Assembly: GCF_014201885.1 (NCBI RefSeq)
Contig: NZ_JACHFN010000007.1
Coordinates: 1-64,000, forward strand
Direction: 5' to 3'
DNA length: 64,000 nt
DNA from: Deinococcus budaensis
GTDB taxonomy: Bacteria; Deinococcota; Deinococci; Deinococcales; Deinococcaceae
Shown here piece after piece: positions 8,058 to 18,301 of this stretch. The notes below the pieces were generated by a model that searched no databases, was not told where the DNA came from, and saw nothing but the letters and a program-made list of their open reading frames with translations. Position 1 is the stretch's first letter, and each line of letters begins with the position of its first letter. The position numbers were made by a program, and so were the translations under genes.

Positions 8058-9749
8058 ATGAGCGGCCTCAACTTCCGTACCCTCCCCAACGACCTCGTCG
8101 CCGGGCTGGTCAACGGCGTGGCGAGCGTGCCGTCCAGCATGGCGACGGCGGCCTTGGCGGGCGTCAACCCGGTCTATGGCCTGTACGCCATCACCGTCGC
8201 GCCAGCGGTGGGAAGCCTCCTCGCCAGCTCGCAGATGATGCAGGTGGCGACCACCGGGGCGTCCGCCCTGACCGCGAGCCAGGCCATCGCGGGCTACTCG
8301 GGGGGCCAGCGGGCCGAGGCACTGTTCCTGGTCGTCGCGCTCGCGGGGGCCTTTCTGGTGCTGTTCGGGCTGCTGAAGGCCGGGCGGCTGGTGCGCTACG
8401 TCTCCTACCCGGTGATGACCGCCTTTCTCTCCGGGGTGGCGCTCGTGCTCGTCTTCGACCAGTCGGCCCAGCTCGTCGGTTACAGCCCCCAGGGCCAGAC
8501 CAGCCTCGGGGAATTCGCCGATCTGCTGCGGAATGTCGGCCAGATCAGCCTTCAGTCCACCGTCGTCGGGCTGCTCGCGCTCGCCATCATCGTGGGGCTG
8601 TCGCGGACGCGGCTGAGCAACGTCTCCTCGCTCGTCGGGCTGGCGATTCCGACCGCCATCGTCGCGTTCTGGCGGCCCGCCGACGTGCAGATCGTGTCGG
8701 ACGTGAGCACGATCCCGCGCGGCCTGCCGCCGTTCGGGCTGCCGGACCTCGGCCTGCTCTCGGCCAACCTGATCTTCTCGGCGTTCGCCCTCGCGGTCGT
8801 CGTCGCCATCCAGGGCGCGGGCATCAGCCAGAGTTACCGGAACCCGGACGGCAGCCCGGCCAACGCCTCCCGCGACATGTTCGCGCAGGGGGCGGCCAAC
8901 ATCGCCGGAAGCCTGGTCTCCGGGATGCCCACCGGCGGCTCGGTCGGTCAGACCGCGCTGAACGTCAGCGCCGGGGCGAAAAGCCGCCTGGCGGGCATCT
9001 TCCACAGCCTGTCCATGCTGGCGATCATCCTGCTGGTGCCCGGCCTGGTGAGCCTGGTCCCCATGCCCGTGCTTGCCGCCGTGATGATCGTGGCCGGGGT
9101 GGGCGCGATCCGCTTCGCGGACATCGGCTTCATCTGGCGCACTGCCGGTTCGGGCCGCTGGGTGCTGGCCGTGACCTTCCTGGCGACGCTGCTCGTCTCG
9201 GTGGCGGCGGCGGTCGCGGTCGGGGTGGTGACGGCCATCGTGTTCAACTTCTACTCCGCGACCCGGACGGTGCAGGTGCGGGCGCTCGTGCAGCAGGAGG
9301 ACGGCGAGATTCACATCGTGGACCCGCCCAGGGAACTGCCGAGCCGCAGCGTCACCGTGCTCGAGGTCTACGGCAGCCTCTTTTTCGCGGCGGCCCGCAC
9401 GCTCGGGGACCTGTTGCCGAAGCCTGGCGGGGCCGAGCGCCCGGTGGTGGTCTTGCGGCTGCGCGGCAACTACCAGATCGGGTCCACGCTGATCGAGGTG
9501 CTGAACGACTACGCGCACAACCTGGCCCAGGCGGGGGGTCGCCTCTACCTGGTCGGCATGGACGAACAGATGAGTGCCCGCCTCCAGCGCGCCCGCCGGT
9601 TCGATCTCGACCAGGAGGTCGTCATCATTCCGGCGAGCGATGTCCTGGGGGGGTCAACGCGGGAGGCGGTGTCGGCGGCAGCGGAGTGGCTGCGTCAATC
9701 TGGAGACAACGTGGACGTGAGTGACGAAGTGGCGGCATGGAAGGATTAA
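8058..9749 (+). CDS. SulP-family anion transporter with STAS domain (copy 1)
   Basis: The 563-residue protein has the SulP membrane core (NDLVAGLVNGVASVPSSMA at the N-terminus, NPVYGLYA, MPTGGSVGQTALN in the middle) and a C-terminal STAS domain (about 420-550; VTVLEVYGSLFFAAARTL). SulP proteins transport sulfate, bicarbonate or other anions. It starts 36 bases after the sulfatase. It is closely similar along its whole length to the next gene, so the two are tandem paralogues. Confidence 0.88.
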   Translation: MSGLNFRTLPNDLVAGLVNGVASVPSSMATAALAGVNPVYGLYAITVAPAVGSLLASSQMMQVATTGASALTASQAIAGYSGGQRAEALFLVVALAGAFLVLFGLLKAGRLVRYVSYPVMTAFLSGVALVLVFDQSAQLVGYSPQGQTSLGEFADLLRNVGQISLQSTVVGLLALAIIVGLSRTRLSNVSSLVGLAIPTAIVAFWRPADVQIVSDVSTIPRGLPPFGLPDLGLLSANLIFSAFALAVVVAIQGAGISQSYRNPDGSPANASRDMFAQGAANIAGSLVSGMPTGGSVGQTALNVSAGAKSRLAGIFHSLSMLAIILLVPGLVSLVPMPVLAAVMIVAGVGAIRFADIGFIWRTAGSGRWVLAVTFLATLLVSVAAAVAVGVVTAIVFNFYSATRTVQVRALVQQEDGEIHIVDPPRELPSRSVTVLEVYGSLFFAAARTLGDLLPKPGGAERPVVVLRLRGNYQIGSTLIEVLNDYAHNLAQAGGRLYLVGMDEQMSARLQRARRFDLDQEVVIIPASDVLGGSTREAVSAAAEWLRQSGDNVDVSDEVAAWKD

Positions 9750-9768
9750 GGCGTGGGGCGGTGTTAAG

Positions 9769-9824
9769 CGGGCGGGCTGTGCCTCAGCGGTTTGTCCGTC
9801 TCTTTCCTGAGGCTGCCCCGCCCG
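9769..9824. terminator. Large two-part hairpin between the two SulP genes
   Basis: CGGGCGGG (9769-9776) pairs with CCCGCCCG (9817-9824), and inside it GCCTCA (9781-9786) pairs with TGAGGC (9808-9813). No U-run follows, so it may act as a transcript-processing or attenuation structure rather than a full terminator. It would let the second SulP gene be expressed differently from the upstream genes. Confidence 0.5.
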
Positions 9825-9921
9825 TCCACCCCCTCTCCTGCGGAGCTGCACCAGTCTGCTTCGCAGCTCTCCGAGTCCCAACCTCTTCCCTCACCAGGGA
9901 CGGGCGGCAGGGAGGGCGACC

Positions 9922-11634
9922 GTGAGTGACCCGATGCCCGCCACCGCCAAGGCCGCCCCCGGCGAGTCGCGCTGGAGCAAACTGCGGCAGGACACCGTCG
10001 CCGGGCTGATCAACGCCGTCGTGAGCGTGCCCGACGGGCTGGCCTCGGCGGCGCTGGCGGGGGTGAATCCGGTCTACGGCCTCTACACCAGCATCGCTGC
10101 GCCGGTCGCCGGGAGCGCCCTGGTCAGCGCCCAACTGATGCAGATTTCTACCACCACTGCCTCGGCCCTGGCGGCGGGGCAGGCCATCGCGGGCTACCCG
10201 GCGGCCCAGCGCGACGGGGCGCTGTTCCTGCTCGTCCTGCTCGTCGGCGTGTTCCTGGCGATCTTCGGCGTACTGCGGCTCGGGAGGCTGGTGCGCTTCG
10301 TCTCGCACGCGGTGATGACCGGCTTCCTGACCGGGGTGGCGGCGGTGCTCGTCCTCGATCAGCTCGCGCCGCTGGTGGGGTACAGCCCACGGGGTGCCAA
10401 CGAGATCGTGCAGTTCGTGGACCTGCTGCGCAATCCCGCGCAGTTCAACGTGCCCACCATCCTGACCGGCGTGGTGGCCCTCGCCCTCGTCTTCGGGCTG
10501 GCGCGGACCCGGCTCGCCACGCTGGCCTCCCTGGTCGCGCTGGTCGTGCCGACGCTGCTGGCCGTTCTGTTGGGCTGGGGGGCGGTGGAGCAGGTGGCGG
10601 ACGTCAGCCCCATTCCGCGCGGCCTGCCCACGCTGACGCTGCCGAACCTCTCGCTGCTCTCGGTGCCGCTGCTGCTGGCGGCCTTCTCGCTCGCGGTGGT
10701 GATCGCCGTGCAGGGGGCGGGGGTCAGCCAGAGCGTGGAGAACCCCGACGGGCGCCCGGTCAACCCCTCGCGGGACATGATCGCGCAGGGCGTGGCGAAC
10801 GCGGCGAGCGGCCTGCTCTCCGGCATCCCGGCGGGTGGCTCGGTCGGGCAGACGGCACTGAACGTCAGCGTGGGCGCCCGCACCCGCTGGGCGGGCATTT
10901 TCGGCGGCGTCTGGATGCTCGCCATCGTGCTGCTGTTCCCCAGTCTCGTCGGGCGGGTGCCGATGGCGGTGCTTGCGGCGCTGATGATCCAGGCGGGGAT
11001 CAGCGCGATCAACACGCGCGAGGTGCGCTCCATCTGGAAGACGGGCGGCGCGGCGCGCTGGTCGATCCTGGTGACCTTCGTGGCGACGCTGCTCCTGTCG
11101 GTACCCGTCGCGGTCGCAGTGGGCGTGGGGCTGACGGTCATCCTGTTCCTGTCCTCGTCCGCGAGCGACGTGACCGTGCGCGAGCGCGTCACCCTGCCCG
11201 ACGGGCGCGTGGCCGAGGTTGTCCCGCCGAAGACCCTGCCCAGCGAGGAGATCACCGTGCTCGACGTGTACGGCAGCCTCTTTTTCGCGGGGGCGCGGAC
11301 GTTGCGGGAAGTGTTGCCCAGCCCCCAGGGCAGCGCCCGTCCGGCGGTGGTGCTGCGCCTGCGGGGCCGCACGCGGGTGGGCGCCACCCTGATCGAGGTG
11401 CTCGACGACTACGCCGACGACCTCGCGGAGGTGGGCGGGCGGCTGTACCTCAGCGGGGTGGACGAGGACGTGGGCGAGCAACTGCGGGAGGCGGGCAAGC
11501 TCGACATGGGCGGTTCCGTTCATGTGGTGCCCGCCGGGGAGGTGGTCGGGGACTCGACTGCGCAGGCGGTGGCCTCCGCGAGTGGTTGGCTGGGCAGCAC
11601 GCGGCAGGGCACGCCGCGGATGAAGCGGGCGTAG
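9922..11634 (+). CDS. SulP-family anion transporter with STAS domain (copy 2)
   Basis: A 570-residue paralogue of the preceding SulP protein, sharing the order of motifs (TVAGLINAVVSVPDGLASA, NPVYGLYTS, IPAGGSVGQTALN) and the C-terminal STAS domain (ITVLDVYGSLFFAGARTL). It starts with GTG at 9922 after GGGAGGGCGACC. The 172-base gap to copy 1 contains a strong hairpin. The divergence between the copies suggests an old duplication, possibly with different anion preference. Confidence 0.88.
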   Translation: MSDPMPATAKAAPGESRWSKLRQDTVAGLINAVVSVPDGLASAALAGVNPVYGLYTSIAAPVAGSALVSAQLMQISTTTASALAAGQAIAGYPAAQRDGALFLLVLLVGVFLAIFGVLRLGRLVRFVSHAVMTGFLTGVAAVLVLDQLAPLVGYSPRGANEIVQFVDLLRNPAQFNVPTILTGVVALALVFGLARTRLATLASLVALVVPTLLAVLLGWGAVEQVADVSPIPRGLPTLTLPNLSLLSVPLLLAAFSLAVVIAVQGAGVSQSVENPDGRPVNPSRDMIAQGVANAASGLLSGIPAGGSVGQTALNVSVGARTRWAGIFGGVWMLAIVLLFPSLVGRVPMAVLAALMIQAGISAINTREVRSIWKTGGAARWSILVTFVATLLLSVPVAVAVGVGLTVILFLSSSASDVTVRERVTLPDGRVAEVVPPKTLPSEEITVLDVYGSLFFAGARTLREVLPSPQGSARPAVVLRLRGRTRVGATLIEVLDDYADDLAEVGGRLYLSGVDEDVGEQLREAGKLDMGGSVHVVPAGEVVGDSTAQAVASASGWLGSTRQGTPRMKRA

Positions 11635-11650
11635 GAGACCAGGAGGCAGC

Positions 11651-12238
11651 ATGTTTCAACAGCTTCAACAATGGGCTGTCCAGATCGAGACGTTTCTCGA
11701 CTACGACCGCAGCGTGTCCGACGTGGGCGGGTTCGAGATGGCCCTGCGGACGATCCTGATCTACCTCTTCTCGCTGTTTCTGGTCCGGATCGGGAGCAAA
11801 CGCTTCCTGAACCAGGCGTCGGCCTTCGACGTGATCATCGGCATCATGCTCGGCTCGGTGATGAGCCGCGCGATCAACTCCTCGGCGCCGCTCTTTCCCA
11901 CGCTGGGCGCGGGGCTGGTCCTGATCGGCCTGCACGCGCTCCTCGTCCGGCTGGCTTACCGCAGTGGCTGGTTCGGCCCGCTCGTCAAGGGCAACCCGGT
12001 GCTGCTGATCAAGGACGGCCAGCTCCAGATGGAGGGACTGCGGGAAACCGGCGTCGCCAGGAACGACCTCGACCAGGCGCTGCGGCTGCAAGGCCGGACG
12101 ACGGACCCGTCCGACATCAAACTCGCCTACCTGGAGCGCAACGGCCAGATCAGCATGGTCTCCCAGGACAGCGGGCCGCGCGTGCTGGAGGTGAAGGTGG
12201 AAGATGGGGTGCAGACGGTCCGCATCCGGCTGGAGTAG
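11651..12238 (+). CDS. DUF421 membrane protein (YetF-like), copy 1
   Basis: The 195-residue protein has a short N-terminal helix, two to three membrane segments (ILIYLFSLFLVRIG and a following pair) and a soluble C-terminal domain beginning PVLLIKDGQLQMEGLRETGV, the DUF421/YetF pattern. Function is unknown; relatives appear in spore and stress contexts. AGGAGGCAGC precedes the ATG. It follows SulP copy 2 by 16 bases and is probably in the same operon. A second DUF421 gene lies at 19745. Confidence 0.82.
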   Translation: MFQQLQQWAVQIETFLDYDRSVSDVGGFEMALRTILIYLFSLFLVRIGSKRFLNQASAFDVIIGIMLGSVMSRAINSSAPLFPTLGAGLVLIGLHALLVRLAYRSGWFGPLVKGNPVLLIKDGQLQMEGLRETGVARNDLDQALRLQGRTTDPSDIKLAYLERNGQISMVSQDSGPRVLEVKVEDGVQTVRIRLE

Positions 12239-12336
12239 TTGGCAGGGCGCGTAGCCGGGAAGGGAGATGGGGACGGGGCAACCAGGCGCGGAGGCACAGG
12301 ACAGACGACCAAGAGCAGCACAGGGAGGGAAAAGCT

Positions 12337-13089
12337 ATGGACCTGGGGTTGAACGGCAAAACGGCGCTCGTCACGGGCGCAGGCTCCGGCATCGGGCGGG
12401 CGGTGGCGCTCGCTTTCGCGGCGGAGGGCGCGAACGTCGTCCTGACCGACCTGAAGCAGGAGGGCATGGACGAGACGCTGCGGCTGATGCGGCAGGCAGG
12501 CTCCGGTGAGGGCGCGACCCTGATCGCGGACGCGGGGAGTCCTGAGGACCACCAGCGGGCTGTGGACCTGGCCGTGGAGCGCTTCGGCGGCCTGCACGCC
12601 GCCTGCAACAACGCCGGGATCGGCGGCGAGACGAACCCGGTGGCCGACCTCAGCCCGGAAGGCTTCCGCAAGGTCATTGAAGTCAACCTGCTGGGCGTCT
12701 TTTACGGGATGCACGCGCAGATTCCCGCCATGCTGCGCGGCGAGGGCGGGGCCATCGTGAACATCGCCTCGATCCTGGGGCAGGTGGGCTGGGAGAACTC
12801 CTCGCCCTACGTGTCCTCCAAGCACGGCGTGGTGGGCCTGACCCGCTCGGCGGCGCTGGAGTACGCGCAAAAGGGCGTGCGGGTGAACGCGGTCGGCCCC
12901 GGCTTCATCCAGACCCCGATTCTGGGCCAAGACCAGGCGGCGCTCGACCACCTGGCCTCGCTGCACCCGATGGGCCGGATGGGGCAGCCGGAGGAGATCG
13001 CCAACCTCGTCGTCTTCCTGTGCAGCCCCCGCGCCAGCCTGATGATCGGGGGCTACTACCCGGCGGACGGCGGCTACCTGGCGAAGTAG
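12337..13089 (+). CDS. Short-chain dehydrogenase/reductase (classical SDR)
   Basis: The 250-residue enzyme is complete: TGAGSGIGRA cofactor loop, D after strand 2 (VVLTDLK), NNAG, catalytic Ser in VNIASILG and YVSSK as the active YxxxK. Substrate is unknown; the family oxidises or reduces alcohols and ketones. I chose the ATG at 12337, preceded by AGGGAGGGAAAAGCT. A long hairpin follows the stop and closes the transcription unit. The gutted dehydrogenase at 2934 is a different member. Confidence 0.88.
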   Translation: MDLGLNGKTALVTGAGSGIGRAVALAFAAEGANVVLTDLKQEGMDETLRLMRQAGSGEGATLIADAGSPEDHQRAVDLAVERFGGLHAACNNAGIGGETNPVADLSPEGFRKVIEVNLLGVFYGMHAQIPAMLRGEGGAIVNIASILGQVGWENSSPYVSSKHGVVGLTRSAALEYAQKGVRVNAVGPGFIQTPILGQDQAALDHLASLHPMGRMGQPEEIANLVVFLCSPRASLMIGGYYPADGGYLAK

Positions 13090-13132
13090 GGAGCGGGGGC
13101 TGAGAGGGGCGGAGGGGCAAGCGGCCCCCGCT

Positions 13133-13171
13133 GGGCCTGCCGGAACCCCGGCGCGGGGTCCCGACAGGCCC
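13133..13171 (+). terminator. Strong hairpin after the SDR gene
   Basis: GGGCCTG (13133-13139) pairs with CAGGCCC (13165-13171), continuing inward through CGG/CCG and ACCCCG/CGGGGT around a GCG loop with single mismatches. It lies 44 bases after the SDR stop. No long U-run follows, as is common in this GC range. Confidence 0.6.
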
Positions 13172-13260
13172 TGAAAGGGCGCCCACCTCTGCCCCGCCAG
13201 AACGCCTCTCGGAGGCGGCACGTTCGTCCCTCAGACTTCGCCCCCGAAAGGTCACCATTC

Positions 13261-14385
13261 ATGCAAAAACCACCCCCCGTCCGGATCGTCAACCTGCTGC
13301 CCAGCGCCCTGATCGTGGTCGGCGTGCTGCTGCTGCTGAGCTTTTTCGGGCGGGTCAGTTCGGCGCTGCTGGCGGTCACGCTGGCGGTGCTGCTGGCGAC
13401 CGCCCTGAATCCGGTGGTGGTCTTTTTCGAGCGGTGGATGCCGCGCGGGGTGGCCGCCGTGCTGACCGTGCTGCTGGTGCTGGGGGGTCTGCTGGGCCTG
13501 GTGTGGCTGGCGGTGCCGCCCATCGCCGCGCAGTTTGCCGACCTGCTTCAGGGGCTGCCCAGAGACGCCGCGCAACTGGAGGGCCTCTTGCGCGAGTGGC
13601 TGGACCGCACGCCGCAGCTGGCCGCCCTGGCGCAGCAGATCGACCTGGACGCCCTGGCCCGGCGCGCGGTGGGGTGGCTCTCCAACCTGTTTCCCGTGCT
13701 GCTCTCGGTCACCGGGGCGGTGGCGTCCTTTCTGGTGCTGGCGGTGGTCACCTTCATCACGCTGCTGTTCGCGCTGAGCAACCCCGTGCCCCTGATCAAC
13801 GGCGTCCTGGGCGCGCTTCCGCAGCGTCACCGCCCGCAGGCCAGAGAGGCGCTGGCGAACGTGCTCAACCAGATGGGCGCCTGGGGCCGGGCGCAGGTGC
13901 TGGTCATGCTGATTATCGGCGTGGGCATGGCCGCCGGGCTGTACCTGCTGGGCGTCGAGAACTGGCTGGTCTTCGGGGTGATCAGCGCCCTCGGGGAACT
14001 GATTCCGAACCTCGGCCCGGTGCTCGCCGCCGTTCCGCCGGTCCTCTTTACCCTGCTGGGCGATCCGCAGCTGGCCTTCTATGTCGCCGCCTACGCCGTC
14101 GTGCTGCAACAGGTCGAGGGCAACCTGATCGTGCCCCTGCTGATGGGCAAGGCCGCCGAGATGCATCCCTTCTCGATCACGGTGGGGGCGGTGCTGTTCG
14201 GCAGCGTCTTCGGGCTGGTGGGCGCGGTGCTGGCCGTGCCTTTTTTGATCGTGATCAAGGCCGTCTACGAGACTTTCTACCTCGACCGGCAGCCGGAGGT
14301 GTCCGAACAGAAGACCGAGGACCTGATTCACGGCGAACTGGCGCAGGCGGCGCCCGAGCAGGGCGGGCCAAAGGATCGGCCCTGA
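13261..14385 (+). CDS. AI-2E/PerM-family transporter
   Basis: The 374-residue membrane protein has the AI-2E exporter family layout: N-terminal helices, a central amphipathic region (about 90-140), then membrane segments with GELIPNLGPVLAAVPP and LQQVEGNLIVPLLMGK. The family includes quorum-signal exporters and Na+/H+ antiporters, so the cargo is open. It follows the SDR terminator and converges on the GGDEF gene. Confidence 0.85.
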   Translation: MQKPPPVRIVNLLPSALIVVGVLLLLSFFGRVSSALLAVTLAVLLATALNPVVVFFERWMPRGVAAVLTVLLVLGGLLGLVWLAVPPIAAQFADLLQGLPRDAAQLEGLLREWLDRTPQLAALAQQIDLDALARRAVGWLSNLFPVLLSVTGAVASFLVLAVVTFITLLFALSNPVPLINGVLGALPQRHRPQAREALANVLNQMGAWGRAQVLVMLIIGVGMAAGLYLLGVENWLVFGVISALGELIPNLGPVLAAVPPVLFTLLGDPQLAFYVAAYAVVLQQVEGNLIVPLLMGKAAEMHPFSITVGAVLFGSVFGLVGAVLAVPFLIVIKAVYETFYLDRQPEVSEQKTEDLIHGELAQAAPEQGGPKDRP

Positions 14386-14395
14386 GGCCAGCGGG

Positions 14396-14409
14396 GCAGG
14401 CTCCCCTGC
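14396..14409. terminator. Small hairpin in convergent gap
   Basis: GCAGG (14396-14400) and CCTGC (14405-14409) flank a CTCC loop between two convergent genes only 40 bases apart. It is a plausible shared terminator, but short. Confidence 0.3.
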
Positions 14410-14425
14410 GGACCGGGGGCCGCGC

Positions 14426-15271
14426 TCAGGAGGGGTCGGCGGCGGCCTTTGGCCGGGCGCCCGCGCCCTGGGGCGCGCGCTCCGGCGCGGCGCGCTGGGC
14501 CTTGGCCTGGTACATGCGCTGGTCGGCCAGGCGCACCACGTCGCTGATCGCCGCGCACTCGTGGCGCCAGGCGATGCCGATGCTGGCGCTCACGCCGTCC
14601 ACGAACGGCACCTGAAGGCGGTCGTAGGCCCACGCCGTGAACGCCTCCGGAGGCCCCGGAAACTGGGTCATCAGCAGCAGGTACTCGTCGCCCCCCATCC
14701 GGTAGACCCGGCCCCACGGCCCCGTGACCCGCAGCAGCCACACGGCGTACCCCTTGAGCAGCGAGTCTCCCAGCGCGTGGCCGAAGCGGTCGTTGATCGC
14801 CTTGAAGCCGTCGAGGTCGATAAACACCACCGCAAAGGAGGTCGAGGTCGCGTCCAGGGCGTCCAGATCGCCCTCAAAGGCGTGGCGGTTGGGCAGGTGC
14901 GTGAGGGCGTCGGTCTTGGCCGTCACCGCCAGGGCCGCGAGCTGGTTGCTCAGAAAGACGTTGGTCTCGCGCGCCTCCAGATACAGCAGCCGGAGTTCCA
15001 GCACGGCCAGGGCGAGGGGCGAAAACTCCAGCTCGGGCACCGCGCTGACCGCGTGGTCCGACTCTGCCCCCAGCCGCTGCGTCCGGGTGCCTTCCCCAGA
15101 CGGCTCTCCTGCCCACGCCACCGGGACCCGGTCCCCGCCCTCCTGCGACCACAGGGTGACGCCCCGCAGGCCCCCCGTCCGGTGCAGGAGCGCGGCGAGC
15201 AGGTCGGCTCTGGATTCGGCGGCCATCAGCGCGAGCAGCGCGTCAGTGGAGGGTTCTGGAAAAGCGGCCAT
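14426..15271 (-). CDS. Diguanylate cyclase (GGDEF) with GAF-like N-terminus
   Basis: The 281-residue protein has a GGDEF domain from about residue 115 to 258 with DALTHLPNRH, the metal-binding FIDLDGFKAINDRFGH and the active-site loop GGDEY (193-197). This predicts c-di-GMP synthesis. The usual RxxD inhibitory site upstream is absent. Residues 1-110 look like a degraded GAF-type sensor. The ATG at 15271 begins MAAFPEPS; there is no strong ribosome-binding site, so a leaderless or GTG start at 15292 remains possible. Confidence 0.82.
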   Translation of the reverse strand: MAAFPEPSTDALLALMAAESRADLLAALLHRTGGLRGVTLWSQEGGDRVPVAWAGEPSGEGTRTQRLGAESDHAVSAVPELEFSPLALAVLELRLLYLEARETNVFLSNQLAALAVTAKTDALTHLPNRHAFEGDLDALDATSTSFAVVFIDLDGFKAINDRFGHALGDSLLKGYAVWLLRVTGPWGRVYRMGGDEYLLLMTQFPGPPEAFTAWAYDRLQVPFVDGVSASIGIAWRHECAAISDVVRLADQRMYQAKAQRAAPERAPQGAGARPKAAADPS

Positions 15272-15450
15272 CGTGTTCGTTAGAAATATCACTCCGGGTG
15301 GGCCGGGGTTGGTGTCGCGTGTCTGAATACATTCTTGCGGGTGGCGCGGGGGCGCTGGCCCGCTTGAGCCACGGGCGTCCGCTGGAACTGGTCCACTGGA
15401 GCCGGTTCGCTGCGGCCGCCGCTCCCGCCTCCCGGGTTCCGGGAAGAGGC

Positions 15451-15472
15451 CGCGCCGCAGGCCTGCGGCGCG
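15451..15472. repeat. Perfect 22-bp palindrome
   Basis: The arms CGCGCCGCAGG (15451-15461) and CCTGCGGCGCG (15462-15472) are exact complements with no spacer. It lies between two divergent genes, 28 bases before the -10 box of the CNNM gene. It could be an operator or a cruciform-forming site. Confidence 0.5.
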
Positions 15473-15499
15473 CACGCAAAAGGCGCGGGCCGCTTCTTT

Positions 15500-15505
15500 T
15501 ACACT
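15500..15505 (+). promoter_or_regulatory. -10 box of a probable leaderless promoter (CNNM gene)
   Basis: TACACT matches TANNNT and ends six bases before the GTG start at 15512, with no ribosome-binding site between. This is the arrangement of leaderless transcripts in Deinococcus. Confidence 0.55.
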
Positions 15506-15511
15506 GTCCGG

Positions 15512-16810
15512 GTGGGTAATCCCTTGATCGAGTTCGGTATCCTGGTGCTGCTGCTGATTCTCAACGGCTTTTTCTCCGGGTCCGAACTGGGCGTCATGGC
15601 CTCGCGCAAGTCGCGCCTGCAAGCCCGGGCCAGCGCTGGACACGGCGGCGCCCGGCGCGCCCTGGACCTCGCGGAGCGCCCCGGCATCTTTCTCGCCACG
15701 GTGCAGATCGGCATCACGCTGATCGGCACCATCAGCGCCATCTTTGCCGGGGGCAGCCTCACGGGGCCAGCAGAAGCGCTGCTGCGGCCGCTGTTCGGCC
15801 CGGCCGCCGCCACGGCCGCCTCGGTCGCGGTCGTGCTGCTGGTGACCTTTCTGTCGCTGGTGCTGGGCGAACTCGCGCCCAAGAGCATCGCCCTGCGCAA
15901 CCCCGAGGCCCTGGCCGCCCGGGTCGCGCCCTTTTTTCAGCGGCTCTCGCGGGTGGCCCGCCCGGTCGTGTGGCTGCTGGAAACCACCACCCGGGGGCTG
16001 CTGTGGGTGGTCGGCATCCGGGGAGAGCCGCAGGAAAAGGTCACCGAGGAAGACGTGCGCGCCCTGGCGCTTCAGGCGGCGGAAAGTGGCGGCCTGGAGG
16101 AGGGCGAGACCGAACGCATCGACCGGGTGCTGCGCTTCAACGACCGCCGCGCCCGCGAGCTGATGACCCCCTGGCCGGACGTGGTGACGGTCGACGTGAC
16201 CCTGCCCCTGAGTCAGGTGGTGGACCGGGTCCTGGCCTTTCCGCACGACCGCTATCCGGCGGTGGACGCGCGGGGCGAGGTGCTGGGGCAGCTCAACGTG
16301 GTGGACGTGCTGCGCGCGTCCCGCACGGGCGAGGCGCTGCCTGGCCTGCTGCATCCGGTGGTCTACATGCCGGAGACCGCCTGGGCAGAAGACGTGCTGG
16401 CCCGGCTGACCAGCGAGGGGCACCGCCGCCTGGCGATCGCCGTGGACGAGTACGGCACCCTGTCCGGGCTGCTCACGTCCACCGACCTGCTGACGGAACT
16501 GGCGGGGGCGGACTCCCCGCCGGAGGAGGGCCTGATCGTGCGGCGCGAGGACGGGTCCTACCTGGTCGACGGCGGGATGCCCATGCACGACCTGCGCGAC
16601 ACCCTGCCGCTGCCCCGGCAGGGGCGCGAGGACTTCAACACGCTGGCAGGCTACCTCCTCGAAGCCCTGGGCGAGTTCCCGTCGGTCGGCGCCCAGACCG
16701 AGGTCGAGGGCTGGACCCTGGAGGTCGTGGACCTGGACGGGCCGCGCATCGACCGTGTCCTGATCTTCCCGCCCCACGACGTGGTGCTCGTCGACCTGCG
16801 CGGCCTCTGA
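15512..16810 (+). CDS. CNNM/CorC-type hemolysin-family transporter
   Basis: The 432-residue protein has a DUF21/CNNM membrane domain (about 1-185; FFSGSELGVMASRKSRL, LGELAPKSIALRNP), a CBS pair (about 200-330; RARELMTPWPDVV, FPHDRYPAVDARGEVLG) and a C-terminal CorC_HlyC domain (GREDFNTLAGYLLEALGEFP). Relatives move Mg2+ or Co2+ or affect divalent-metal homeostasis. It starts with GTG directly behind a -10 box, so it is probably leaderless. It converges on the gene ending at 16923. Confidence 0.88.
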   Translation: MGNPLIEFGILVLLLILNGFFSGSELGVMASRKSRLQARASAGHGGARRALDLAERPGIFLATVQIGITLIGTISAIFAGGSLTGPAEALLRPLFGPAAATAASVAVVLLVTFLSLVLGELAPKSIALRNPEALAARVAPFFQRLSRVARPVVWLLETTTRGLLWVVGIRGEPQEKVTEEDVRALALQAAESGGLEEGETERIDRVLRFNDRRARELMTPWPDVVTVDVTLPLSQVVDRVLAFPHDRYPAVDARGEVLGQLNVVDVLRASRTGEALPGLLHPVVYMPETAWAEDVLARLTSEGHRRLAIAVDEYGTLSGLLTSTDLLTELAGADSPPEEGLIVRREDGSYLVDGGMPMHDLRDTLPLPRQGREDFNTLAGYLLEALGEFPSVGAQTEVEGWTLEVVDLDGPRIDRVLIFPPHDVVLVDLRGL

Positions 16811-16922
16811 CCCCACCCCCCTGACCCTTTCCAGGTCAAGCTGGTCCACGCGCCCAGGGCCGTGCCCGTGCGCTGAGCAGCGGCGCGGAGCCGCAGCGGG
16901 CCGGGCACGTCCCGGCTCAGGC

Positions 16923-18233
<1,311 letters not shown>

Positions 18234-18240
18234 GAACCCA

Positions 18241-18295
18241 CGCTAGACATTATCCTCAATGCCGTCAATCTTGATTCGCTAGTCAATGTTAGGGT
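18241..18295. promoter_or_regulatory. Shared divergent promoter region with repeats
   Basis: The 68-base gap between the two synthase genes is AT-richer than its surroundings. CGCTAG is repeated directly at 18241-18246 and 18277-18282. On the minus strand, ATTGA occurs three times. TAGGGT at 18290-18295 sits six bases before the ATG at 18302, a likely leaderless -10 box. The downstream protein carries a MerR-type DNA-binding domain and might bind here itself; this is inference. Confidence 0.45.
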
Positions 18296-18301
18296 GAATT
18301 C

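Noticed and set aside
6264..9518. Very long open frame antisense to the sulfatase and first SulP gene
   Set aside because: It is the shadow of GC-rich codon use on the other strand; it is His/Gln/Arg-rich, with no domain or ribosome-binding site, while the plus-strand genes have clear families. The same applies to long antisense frames at 3975-6047, 9784-11652 and 49529-51877.
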